Shown: in pieces, positions 5,705 through 5,809 of the stretch | Position numbering within the stretch: position 1 is the stretch's first letter | Layout of the letters: each line of letters opens with the position of its first letter | Assembly: GCA_031257235.1 (NCBI GenBank) | Contig: JAIRPA010000037.1 | Span: forward strand, 1-5,809 | DNA length: 5,809 nucleotides | From: Burkholderiales bacterium | Lineage (GTDB): Bacteria > Pseudomonadota > Gammaproteobacteria > Burkholderiales > Casimicrobiaceae | Reading direction: 5' to 3' | Notes under the pieces: generated by a model | Databases searched by the model: none | Told to the model about the DNA's origin: nothing | Seen by the model: the letters and a program-made list of their open reading frames with translations, nothing else | Made by a program: the position numbers and the translations under genes

Positions 5705-5809
5705 ATGTGTTTATTGCCCATATTTAAACCGTGTCTTCCGGCGCCCAAGCCGCCTGTTTGCCCGCCCAAACCCCCTGTTTGCGCGCCTAAGCCGCCGATT
5801 TGCGCCCCA
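5705..5809 (+). CDS. Start of an unrecognised protein of Cys/Pro/Lys heptad repeats (cut by right edge)
   Basis: Only the first 35 codons are visible and the frame is still open at the edge. The product begins MCLLPIFKPCLP and then enters a strict seven-residue repeat: APKPPVC (13-19), PPKPPVC (20-26), APKPPIC (27-33), AP (34-35). Cysteines fall at 2, 10, 19, 26 and 33. There is no signal peptide: the hydrophobic stretch LLPIF is too short. Proline density predicts an extended polyproline-II rod carrying regularly spaced lysines and thiols. Units differ mainly at synonymous third bases (AAG/AAA, CCG/CCC/CCT), with only A/P and V/I replacements, so the peptide pattern seems to be maintained. 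I do not know the family. It could be a metal- or thiol-binding peptide, a peptide-modification precursor, a structural protein, or the N-terminal linker of something larger. The start is well supported by AAGGAG 7 nt upstream. Confidence 0.7.
   Translation, partial: MCLLPIFKPCLPAPKPPVCPPKPPVCAPKPPICAP
5741..5809 (+). repeat. 21-bp in-frame tandem repeat, three copies plus a partial
   Basis: Units at 5741-5761, 5762-5782 and 5783-5803, then six bases of a fourth, each encode one heptad and end in TTTGC. The array continues past the edge, so its copy number is unknown. Confidence 0.85.

Noticed and set aside
5698..5809. Minus-strand reading of the 21-bp repeat as the C-terminal end of a Gly-rich protein (GGLGAQT/GGLGGQT repeats, ending NMGNKHIF then TAA at 5698-5700).
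   Set aside because: Any tandem repeat in multiples of three gives repeats in other frames. The + strand has a strong ribosome site and ATG at the right spacing. The minus reading is not excluded until the right flank is seen.

Overview
The window looks like ordinary proteobacterial chromosome of intermediate GC. The glutamine synthetase is the class I-beta, adenylylatable type and from memory reads closest to beta/gammaproteobacterial GlnA. The gene after it encodes a secreted DUF4124 protein, a family I know mainly from those groups. No species can be named from this sequence. No transposase, integrase, tRNA, rRNA or CRISPR array was seen.

Layout, left to right. Positions 2-595 (+) hold the C-terminal half of an ABC-2/NatB-type membrane permease cut by the left edge. 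It converges on rtcB, an RNA 3'-phosphate ligase with its full active site (626-1828, minus). A candidate promoter (1866-1894) and a strong terminator (1918-1952, minus) separate rtcB from the gene behind it on the same strand, an acidic lipoprotein of unknown function (1983-2777, minus). That gene diverges from glnA (3212-4624, +) across 434 bp. This gap contains a perfect 11-bp inverted repeat followed by six T residues, close to glnA. glnA ends at a textbook terminator (4671-4709). The DUF4124 gene (4812-5327, +) then has its own extended -10 promoter. After it comes a 377-bp intergenic stretch whose first 100 bp are a cluster of hairpins resembling dispersed REP-type repeats. The window ends inside a new small gene (5705 onward, +) with an excellent ribosome-binding site.

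The most unusual item is that last gene. Its 35 visible residues run into a strict seven-residue repeat, [A/P]-P-K-P-P-[V/I]-C, with a cysteine at every seventh position and no signal peptide visible. I do not recognise this protein.

The genes do not form one pathway. glnA is nitrogen assimilation, rtcB is RNA repair, the permease exports an unknown substrate, and the lipoprotein and DUF4124 protein act outside the cytoplasm. Terminators and strand changes divide the window into at least five transcription units.
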